From NCBI RefSeq assembly GCF_964340395.1, contig NC_135553.1:5355001-5375000 (forward strand): a stretch of 20,000 nucleotides of DNA, read 5' to 3'. The notes beneath the pieces are model-generated. The model saw only the letters and a list, made by a program, of their open reading frames with translations. It searched no databases and had not been told where the DNA came from. Origin of the DNA: Glandiceps talaboti. Its lineage: Eukaryota; Hemichordata; Enteropneusta; Spengelidae. The position numbers were made by a program, and so were the translations under genes. Shown piece by piece: positions 8,862 to 17,973 of this stretch; position 1 is the first letter of the stretch; every line of letters begins with the position of its first letter.

Positions 8862-9560
8862 AGAATGCATGTTCCGTGGTCAGAGGACCATGGCCATTTT
8901 CACTAAGTGGATCATTAAAATAGCTGACGCATGGTATCATAAATTCCCACTGGCCACCACGATGGCCAAAACCAGAACGATCCAAGTTCTTTCAAACAAT
9001 CCCTCCTTCCCATGCATGTTTTTGACATATCACTAAATATATTTATGTATATAATTACAATTCGATTCAGACCAATGTCCGCATTTGACTGCACGTATAC
9101 GTAAAGCTCGTTACTCGATACAACGATAGTGCAAACATTATTGTGACAGGGGTGTACCTTTTCTGTGTTTTCCGGGTTCTGGTCATGGCAGTGCCGTTTA
9201 TTGAAAGAAGGTATGCAGAAAGGTAACACGAATCCAAGTATGACTTTGTTACATGTTACATTACATGTGGTTGTGCGCAACAGGAGAGTGAAATAATTGG
9301 TTTGCATTTGGTGTTTTAAAGTAGAATGGTCGCGTTTGAGGAGTTCTTTGGGATTTATTTGTTGGGAAATGTTCAGGGACGAAAAATATCGCGGGTGGTG
9401 ACACTAGATAACTCGTATTTATATTCTTGTCCGCCTTAAACTTCCAGTCCTGCTCTTTCACTCCTTTGAGCCATATGCCTGTGGCATGATAGCAAAATTA
9501 TGGATGTATTCTGTATATCGCCGTATTGATGAGCGTGAAGTACAAAAGGTGTCCAGCCGA
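8862..9560. other. Stretch without a supported gene; overlapping open frames on both strands
   Basis: A minus-strand frame of 130 codons (8915-9307) and a plus-strand frame of 95 codons (8749-9036) overlap. Neither has a recognisable domain. Frames of this length are expected about once by chance in 20 kb of such sequence by my rough estimate. Confidence 0.4.
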
Positions 9561-9561
9561 C

Positions 9562-9562
<1 letters not shown>

Positions 9563-9610
<48 letters not shown>

Positions 9611-9625
9611 TAACTCACTCACTCA
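9563..9625. repeat. (AC)n microsatellite followed by (ACTC)n
   Basis: About 22 AC units (9563-9606), then ACTCACTAACTCACTCACTC. The alternating purine-pyrimidine tract can adopt Z-DNA. Confidence 0.95.
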
Positions 9626-11020
9626 TTCATTCAATCACAAACTGTCGGTCTAATTAACTATAATGCATTACTTTATTCATGGTGACGAAATCAACTCAAA
9701 TGAAATGTGGAACTTACATTAATCAAGATAACGTGCACCTGTCATTAAACTACAGCTGTGAAGAAAGTATTTCAAGGAAGACCAGGCTTCTCATACATTG
9801 AACAAAGTAGACACTAAAGAAAACAAAGTAAAATATTATGTAGCTAGATGGTGGCGCTGTTCAAAGCTACTTGTTGGCAGATTTATTCATACCTGACGTC
9901 TCAACACGATCGTGTCTATCTTTAAAAGAGAACAGGAATGTTTTTGACATTGCTTTGTTTACTGTCTAGTAATCTTCGCTTGAATATGAAAAAGAAAGAG
10001 AAAATTAACATCACTATCATAGAATACTTATCCTTTACTGTGTAGCAAGGATTTGTTGGCTGTCAAAAGATTATACACTTGTATATACATTACAGAATCT
10101 AGTGAACAGTAATAAACCCATCATGACATTTTGTGACCAACTACAGTTTTATAGAAAGTAATAACTGTACAGCAATCCGACTAGTTTCATCTCCTCATTA
10201 TCAACATAGAAGATAGTTTCTATCAATAGAACAAATATATAAATATATATACATCTCTAATTTACCATGTGAGTTTTTCTACCTGAATCGCACACACTCA
10301 AGAATTCAATATTAGCCATTTTATTGTCTGTGAAATTTATAATCAGAAACATTCAATACCCTAGTAGCTGTAACATTTTGTCATTTTGAATTTGAAATTC
10401 ATCTTAGGACCTCATTGAGCTCGATATGAGAAGAGATTCGAAGAAACGGATAGCATTATCTCATGACCTAGAGCTCAGATCTTTTAGTGGTCTGAGCCTA
10501 GAGTAACTCTTTATTCATTTCTTATTGTAATAAGTAAACAGCCTTGATGCCCATGTGTAAATATTCATCAGTGAGGTACTGGCCATTTAATCATGTGAGT
10601 TACTTACAAATTTCAGATATTGATAGGGTTTGATCACTTTGTAATGATGCCGTAGCAGGTACAACGATATAAATACAGTATGTGAAAAATAATGCCCCAA
10701 AAATTATACCTGTCCTAGCTACAGATGAGACAATTTCATACCAGAGATAAATTGATCAAGTTGTCACAAAAAACAGAATCCTAGAATTCTTGGTTGTATA
10801 TACGTGTTATATGAGTATTCACACATGGGGCTAGATAATGAATACAATAATTAAGTAAGAAGTGTTTGAGAAGTGTCTTATCTACTGGTTTGTCTTAGAT
10901 TTCATGCTACACCTTGAGAAATAGGCAAATACACTGACATAATTGGTATAATATTAATGCAGCATTTTGAAATTCAAAAAACTTCTGGCTCTCCTGAAAT
11001 CTACTGTGTACTCGTTTCAA
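9626..11020. other. AT-rich intergenic stretch
   Basis: No supported gene. The only structure seen is the hairpin at 10468-10501. Several AATAAA-like hexamers and TATA runs fit the base composition. Confidence 0.45.
10468..10501. repeat. Imperfect 34-bp hairpin
   Basis: CTAGAGCTCAGATC pairs with GGTCTGAGCCTAG with one mismatch and a one-base bulge around TTTTAGT. Its ends are CTAG, as in the GCTAGAC hairpins, though the stem differs. Confidence 0.6.
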
Positions 11021-11024
11021 CAAA

Positions 11025-11349
11025 ATGTATGTTTGCTTGCTTGCGTATGTATGTATGTATGTATGTATGTATGTATGTATGTATGTATGTATGTACCTAC
11101 GTACGTACGTACGTACGTACATGTGTGTGTATGTATGTATGTATGTATGTATGTACGTATGTACGTACGTACGTACGTACGTATGTATGTATGTGTGTAT
11201 GTATGTATGTATGTACGTATGTACGTACACGTACGTACTTGTGTGTATGTATGTATGTATGTGTGTATGTATGTATGTATGTATGTATGTATGTATGTAT
11301 GTATGTATGTACATACGTACGTACGTACGTACGTATGTACGTACGTATG
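11025..11349. repeat. (GTAT)n / (GTAC)n tetranucleotide array
   Basis: Blocks of GTAT/ATGT alternate with self-complementary GTAC/ACGT blocks (for example 11101-11120, 11161-11182, 11313-11332). Short GTGT and CTTGCTTG interruptions occur. All frames on both strands stay open as MYVC- or YIHT-type repeats; these are not genes. Confidence 0.97.
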
Positions 11350-12069
11350 AGTGCTAGTGCATATCTCTATATGACAGCATGTCTGTACCAGGCCCACTTT
11401 ATAACAAAATACATTTTACATGTAATACATTTATACTATCTCTCCTTGAGTTTTCTATTATTTTTTTCTAAAAATATTGACATTATTGTCAGGAGCAAAA
11501 AATGCAGAATAAAACTCCTTGGCATATCATTTCAGGAATGAAATTAAAAAACCCAAAATTATGGATATTATATACTGATTTCCAACAAGTCAAAATGTTT
11601 ACTGGCCTGAGTTGTAACAATATTATAACATATACCTTACGTTTATGTTTTATCATGCCTTGGGGGTGGGGATGGGGGTGGGGGTTGAGTGATCTAAGGG
11701 AGCCAGAAAACATTGTTGGCAAGACAACTGAATGCCATAAGGTGTAGAAAATTACTCTTTCACTGGCAAAGATGGATAAAGGAACACACATGAATTTACT
11801 TTAAAGTAAAACATAATAACAGTTTGTCTTGTATTTGTACTAACATGTAATATTGATAACAAATGGTGAACAGCAAAATAAATATACAATAAATACTGAA
11901 AATAGTGTCAACAAATTGCCAACTTGTACGATACTTGTAGGGGTTGATAACAAGGTGACCATACATGAATCAGTAAGTCTACAACATTCAAGGTGGAACC
12001 ACTAGGTCTTTACATTTTATGCAACCTTACTGTACAGAAAATCTGGATTTGACAAAATATGTTTGTGAC
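11350..12069. other. AT-rich stretch without recognisable gene
   Basis: A G-rich patch (GGGGGTGGGGATGGGGGTGGGGG) lies at 11662-11684, broken into short G runs that could form a G-quadruplex. Nothing else is seen. Confidence 0.45.
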
Positions 12070-12078
12070 ACTGTCATT

Positions 12079-12156
12079 TAGTCTGTAAGGTATGCCGTGA
12101 CAGGGCGCCCTCACACATCGGTGAGGGTGGAACGGCACGACGTATCTTATAGTCTA
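12079..12156. mobile_element. 78-bp MITE, copy A of a two-copy family
   Basis: It begins TAGTCTGTAAGGTATGCCGTG and ends CGACGTATCTTATAGTCTA, which are imperfect inverted repeats of each other. It is flanked by ACTGTCATT (12070-12078) and ACTGTCATC (12157-12165), a 9-base direct repeat with one difference. The centre folds as CCCTCAC / GTGAGGG. Sequence and ends match copy B at 16152-16256. Confidence 0.85.
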
Positions 12157-12312
12157 ACTGTCATCAGGTAATGATTCTACACTGGAATTGAAAACCAACA
12201 ACAAGCCTCTAGGCTAGGTAATGCCAAGCATGACTGGATATACTTGTTATAAACAGTGCATAATCAAAGGACTGTGAATATTTCCCATTAAAGTGATATT
12301 TGAATATAACTG

Positions 12313-12328
12313 ATATATATATATATAT
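12313..12328. repeat. (AT)8 run
   Basis: A short alternating AT tract. Confidence 0.9.
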
Positions 12329-12702
12329 GTTAGTCTTTGATTGTGGACTAGGTATATGAAAAGTGAGATTCTCTGAGTTACACATTATATTCATATGAAA
12401 GTAGTTTATATGGTGTATTACGATATTTTAGAATATTAAAATACTATGTTCAAGTTCATGATCAAGGTATCTTTTCAACATATACAGTCAAAATATAGTC
12501 ACATGACTTCCATGGAGGGAACATGAATTTGTACAGTGTGTTAATATCATGATTGTGATACTAGAGGGTGCTATACCTTAAAGCTTGATGGTGTTAATCT
12601 TCAAATGCTGCACTAGCTGCAACTACCCAATTACCTTTATTAGGTGTATGGATACTACACATACAGGCTGTTTTCACATACAGAAGGCAGGAATTGTGCA
12701 CA

Positions 12703-12887
12703 GGGCATTACAATGTTGGAGGGTGTGCTGTACCGCACATGGCATTACAATGTTGGAGAGTGTGCTGTACTGCACAGGGCATTACAATGTTGGAGAGTGT
12801 GCTGTACTGCACAGGGCATTACAATGTTGGAGAGTGTGCTGTACTGCACTGGGCATTACAATGTTGGTGGGTGTGCTGTACTGCAGT
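12703..12887. repeat. 37-bp minisatellite, five copies
   Basis: Units start with GGCATTACAATGTTGG and contain GTGTGCTGTACTGCAC. They begin at 12703, 12740, 12777, 12814 and 12851. Copies 2-4 differ by only a few bases; the outer copies vary more. Because 37 is not a multiple of 3, three overlapping plus-strand frames read the same repeat in turn; none is a credible gene. Confidence 0.95.
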
Positions 12888-13110
12888 GCTAGAAACCAAT
12901 CTTTCTTACAATGTTAATGAGCATGTTTTATTGCAATGCTAGAGGGACTTCTTTACATATTGCAATGCTACAGTACTCTTTATTGCATTGCTCACATTGC
13001 TTATGGGGCCTCTCTGTAATCCTTGGGGGCGCTCTTCACTGCAACAGTAGAAGATACTCTAAACTGCAATGTTAGAGGGTGCTAAATACTGGTATGGTGT
13101 ATTATAGAAA
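12888..13110. repeat. Decayed repeat units flanking the minisatellite
   Basis: Degenerate motifs recur here: TGCAATGCTAGAGGG at 12931, TGCAATGCTACAG at 12961, and TGCAATGTTAGAGGGTGCT at 13064. They resemble the minisatellite core TACAATGTTGGAGGGTG. A further ACTAGAGGGTGCT lies at 12560. Confidence 0.5.
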
Positions 13111-14820
13111 GACGTTCACTTCAGTGACAACAGCTGATATTTCTCAGTTTCAACAATTTTTCACTTTTCTATTTACAGTATGCATACATTTTGAAAAGTT
13201 GAGTTTTAATGACTTTCTCAATTGTACATGCTTCTAGAATAGGATAACATGTGAAACACACAACTTGATAGACAATCTCTATAACTTGTAATCTATACTA
13301 TTTTCCTAAATTTGCTTTCCACTTTTTTTTTCTAAATTAAGTTATTTTACAAAACATTCGGTTGGTTTTGTGTGATTATAACAAGTGGGGTGTATGTGAT
13401 GTGATGTGTAGGGTGTATGGCTGGCCAAAGCCTACAAAATTACACCCCTGCATTGAAAGTGACAGTCAGTACATCAAATTGTGCATTCAGTTGTTTGACA
13501 AAAGAAATACAATATAATTGACAAACTTCTGGTGATGAGAATACCTATTAGTTTATGGAAATATTTGTTAAATATTGAAATATACTAAATATACTTCCAA
13601 CTACCCACATGTTGATTCATGGCTAGGAAAGGCCATACATAGTCTGTAACTTTCTGGTTCTGTTTGTGTTAGACCGACATAATGTAGTTCTAATAAAATA
13701 TTCACGACTGGCAACTGATAAAAACCTCTCACCAGGAATTTGTATCTGATATCTAAGCAACATAATGATGTAAATTTTTTGTTACCAATGATAATGATAA
13801 CAAGCCTTCACAGAAAACAGTCTCCACCCCCCCCCCCACCCCCCCAAATATTTTAAACCTTTGGTCGCAAGCCTCATTGTGCCTATTTCACCACCTCTTG
13901 ACGAAAGTTGATAGAGATTTTTTCTACCTAAGTTCTGATGTTGTTAGTTAAATTATGTTGCATGAGACCTATGCTGTAGGTGCTATATTAGCTAGAACTC
14001 ATGGTGTTAAAGTGTGGTGTACTTGGGGTATTTGCACAAGCACTTGCATCTAGTTCTCTGTGGTCATATGTTTGTGAAAGTGCAGCAGAAAACACTGCAA
14101 GCATGAATTCAAATACCCGAGTACCAACACTGGAACTCATGTGACGACATGGGGTTCTGTTATTATTACGTACATGTTTATACGAAACAGCAAATTTCTA
14201 TAAAATCATTCTATGCAATCACACAAATTCATGTGTAAAGAACAATCATGTCCTCAATTGCATACAGCTATGCAATATTGTTTTGATATTGCAGTGCAGT
14301 GCAAATACCACTAGTATGTGTGCACACTTGTGCAAGTAATCATTGGTACATATTAGAGAGGTTTAGATACACGTTGAATGCGTATGCATACAGGTGCATC
14401 ATCGTGCAGGCATACACTTAATAATGCATACAAAGCTGTGTTTAGTTACGCGTTTAGAACACAAAACATTAAAAACATTGGAATGTGCACATGCACATTG
14501 ACATCTTGACTTCTGCCCAGAAGGCCACACACACTGGGGATACACAACTTTGTTTTCCAAACATGTCGGCATTTTTGCCATTTTTACTGCAACTACCCAA
14601 ACGAAAAACCGATTGATTAGTTTAGTTATGTTTGCAAACCTATATAAAAAATATGATATTTTATAGAAAGAAAAATTACAAAAACTTAACATGCATTTAC
14701 AGTTACCTATAGACTGCCATTTTGACATAGCATCGTCTGAAACAGAACGCTTGGGTTGCTTTGAATCCTGTGACTATGATGCTACGAATATAGAACACAA
14801 GTAAATACGCACATCTAAAC
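13111..14820. other. AT-rich intergenic stretch
   Basis: It contains a C-rich tract (13825-13845) and GTGATGTGATGTG (13396-13408). A 109-codon minus-strand frame (14399-14728) has no domain or splice support. Nothing else is seen. Confidence 0.45.
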
Positions 14821-14823
14821 CTC

Positions 14824-14829
14824 TTTATT
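14824..14829 (-). terminator. Candidate polyadenylation signal of the C8orf33-like gene
   Basis: AATAAA on the minus strand, about 420 bases past the stop codon at 15248, is the nearest canonical hexamer. A variant ATTAAA lies only 6 bases past the stop (15237-15242) and would leave almost no 3' UTR. Choice between them is inference. Confidence 0.4.
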
Positions 14830-15010
14830 AACATTCACCCTGTAATTTTTCCTAGTCTTATTATTCAAATTCATGTTATTATGTAAGTGTGAGTTGTGCA
14901 CTGCTTCTAGCGGAAATGGGTCCTCAGTTACAGACAGACTTAACTCTAACTCTAAAGACCTTACATTATACTTTATATTTTGGACGGGTAAATTCACTCA
15001 ACATCTCACT

Positions 15011-15040
15011 TGACCTTTGACATGACTATGACCTTTGACA
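15011..15040. repeat. Two TGACCTTTGACA motifs
   Basis: TGACCTTTGACA occurs at 15011-15022 and again at 15029-15040. Each is close to the DR1 nuclear-receptor element read in reverse. They lie in the presumed 3' UTR of the C8orf33-like gene. Confidence 0.5.
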
Positions 15041-15247
15041 TAATGATGCCTCAAACCATAAGCTCTATCAAATGGAAATAAAATAATCCTATGATTTTGT
15101 AAATCAAGGTTGCTAGCTGCAGTTGATTAATGTAAATGGGATTTTCTATGTGTACTTGAAGCAAGGTTTTCAGTTCATGATTATAAAGTCTATGACTATG
15201 TCTATGTAAAATGATAATTTTACTCTCTTTTCTCTGTTTAATACTTG

Positions 15248-15825
15248 TTAATTATTTTGTGACTCAATCTTCATATTATCTATACCTTGTTGTAAAGTCA
15301 TATTGTCCTGACTATTACTTTCAATCTGTGCATCTTTAGTTACTTCATCATCATCATCATCTGTTGATTCCTTCTCTCTGTGGATCTCTGCCTTAACTTT
15401 TGAAGACCCTTCCATGGCTTTCTCCAGTTCATGTTTTTCCTCCTGACTACTTGTCTTTTCTCCTTCGTCTTCTGATTTACTTTCTTCGTCTTCAACTTCA
15501 AAGTCAAACCTGAATCCGTTTGATTTTGTTGCAAGACAATTTTCTGAAGAGTCAATATTTTTATTACCGCCCTTTTCTTTACTTTCACTTTGCGAAACTT
15601 CTCCTCTGTTTGTGTTATCCTCTACCTGGTTGTTGCCATGACAACTGTTGCCATGGTCACCTTTCTCCTCCTCCTCTGTGTTAGCATCTTGGACAACCAT
15701 GAGTACATTATTTGGCACTGCTATACTTGCAGTATCAGTTTTTGATGTTGATGATGATCGACGGAGAAATCTGCCTTTCACAACTTTAGTATCTTCTGCT
15801 GGTGCAATAAAGCATTTCTTCATTT
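15248..15825 (-). CDS. C8orf33: C8orf33-like gene, terminal exon with acidic tail
   Basis: This exon is 578 nt. Two bases complete a Glu codon, then 191 residues and a TAA stop follow. The acceptor is CCAAATCTTCACAG. The early part has [10 protein letters not shown], comparable in place to the basic Arg-rich stretch after FGDYR in vertebrate proteins. [14 protein letters not shown], about 100 residues into the exon, matches the vertebrate C-terminal FRFNF. The remaining 83 residues are Glu-, Asp-, Ser- and Lys-rich, probably disordered, and have no vertebrate counterpart that I recall. The Asp run comes from an ATC/ATG-type triplet repeat at 15347-15361. Confidence 0.9.
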
Positions 15826-17940
15826 CTGTGAAGATTTGGTGACAAAACGAGATAAAATGTCAATGAAAAATACATATTTTCAGGAAAGTTCAAAGTAAAA
15901 TTTCAGTGTGTTTTCTGAAAGGCCTGTAACCAAAGGAAATGTAGAGGACACTAGAAGTCACGTATTAAAGAATTTCATCGTCATGACAACATCATCTAGC
16001 CACATAAATTTGATCGAAAGTGTTAGTTATCTACACAGAAACCAGTTTTCCTTTCCTTTTAATCACTGATACATAGAAATACACAGTTTTCTGTTGAAAG
16101 TCACTGTACTTTTGAGACACTATGATTTTCATATATGATCAGCTAAACTGGTAGTCTATAAGGTACGCCGTGATGGGGCGCCCTCAAACATCGGCCAACC
16201 CCTACGTGTGAGGGAGGCCGGTGAGGGTGAAATGTCATGACGTATCTTACAGTCTGCTAAACTGGGTGTGATCAAAGATAATCTGTAATCCAACCCCAAA
16301 ACTACGACACGGCCGTGTTGAATTATCCAGTATCAGTAAGTAAAGGATGTGTCAATATTTTATCTACAATGTCTTCATGTTCTATGTAAATTGAATGTTA
16401 GTATTTCAGTACAAAAACTGTTGAATCTTTGACTAGTGAATTCACATGAATGGACTTTTAGAAGAAACTGAATGCAACCATAGATATTCTCAAGAATAAA
16501 TGAAGCAAATGCATGTACTACAACTAGAACCTCTAAATAAATAGAATGTACATTATATATTTTTTTACATCTGTATTATTTTTTCAAAAGTTTGGGAATT
16601 CTGCAGACAGAAGTGGGAATTTGCATATATTTCTAATTTGCATAGCTTTCACACACTTTGTACATGTATGACAGTTGTGGTAAAATCACTGGGGCTCAGG
16701 CTTAATTAGCTATATTTATGAAAAAGACAAAATAGATAAACCCTTGGGTCACAAGAATTTTCTGGCTGTATGAAGAAAAGTATTGGGGTATATCATAATT
16801 ATACTTCCTTGAGCATAATTTATGAAAGAATTGGGGAAAGATAATGGGGATTGTAACATATTGCCTCATAATATTTTGAGCATCACAGAACTAATGTTGT
16901 AGACATGAGCTGTCTTGACATAGAATGACCTAGAGGGTATAAAAACCCATATTTTTGTTCCAATGCATTCAACTTGGCTTGTATGTGGTATATCAATATC
17001 TAAATATAGCAAAATTATGGAATGAAGGCACTCTTACAATCTCATTATTGATAATATGGGGTAGACACTTGAATCATGTCTGTATGTATTAAAGTTTTGG
17101 AGGTAAGAGGGTAGAGGTGTATTTTTAGGACAAGCATATCGCCCCTATTTTGTCATAAAGCTCACAGTTGCAAAATTAAGTGACGTGCATACGCATACCA
17201 TAACTAGTATTTGACATTTGTTCTAGGTTTGATTGAGTCATGCATGTCAGAGATATGGCCAACCATTGACAGACAGACAGACAGACATGCATCATTCCTA
17301 TAACCTCCTCTGGGCTGTGCCCATTGTTGTCTAATAATAACTGAACTACTTCTCTTAATTTTCTGTACTGCATCTTTTAGGCTACACATATCTACTTGAA
17401 GCATTCTATCATATATACATACACGACTTTCCATTTTAAGGCCTGTAGTGCAATATTTGTAAATGTGGTCATCAAAGAAAACAATATAAAAGGACATTAC
17501 CTTCAGCATGTTTCTTCTTCTCATTTTGCATCTTTGTTCTGTAGTCACCAAACGTAGCATGCATTACTTGTCGTTTCTTGGCCATGGGAGCTCTGGAGGA
17601 TTTCAAGGTTTTTAGTATCTTCTCTGTTTCTTGTTCTGAAGGAAGGAAAGTATCATTTAATCAAATTACGGATTGATTATAATCACAGCAACAAAATGAA
17701 TGGAATAATTTAATTGGTTTAGTTACCAGTATATTACAAAAATGTTCATTTTTTTTATCAATCCATCAATTATCATTTCTTCATCTAATAATCATTCATA
17801 TATCTACCAGTATGAAAGTCAACTAGTCTGTCTATATGTCTAGAGATGTCTGTCTGTCTCAGTGTTTGTCTGTCTACCTACCTGGCTTGTTGTCAACCTG
17901 TCTGTCTATGTCAGTTTGTTTGTTTGTCTGTCTGTCTGAC

Positions 17941-17973
<33 letters not shown>

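Noticed and set aside
8915-9307. 130-codon minus-strand frame
   Set aside because: No domain, no splice partner, and about one frame of this length is expected by chance in 20 kb at this base composition by my rough estimate.
10907-11541. Several 110-194-codon frames on both strands reading MYVC or YIHT repeats
   Set aside because: They are translations of the GTAT/GTAC tetranucleotide array in all frames.
12585-12942. Three overlapping plus-strand frames with repeated LQCWRVCCTA-like units
   Set aside because: They are the 37-bp minisatellite read in three frames; no domain, start context or splice support.
14399-14728. 109-codon minus-strand frame
   Set aside because: Composition follows the AT-rich background and no motif or splice structure supports it.
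15340-15588. 82-codon minus-strand frame and the plus-strand frame at 15648-15842
   Set aside because: Shadows of the C8orf33-like terminal exon, whose frame is fixed by splicing phase and family motifs.
17204-17560. 118-codon minus-strand frame overlapping the FGDYR exon
   Set aside because: It uses a different frame from the conserved exon and runs across its donor into the intron.
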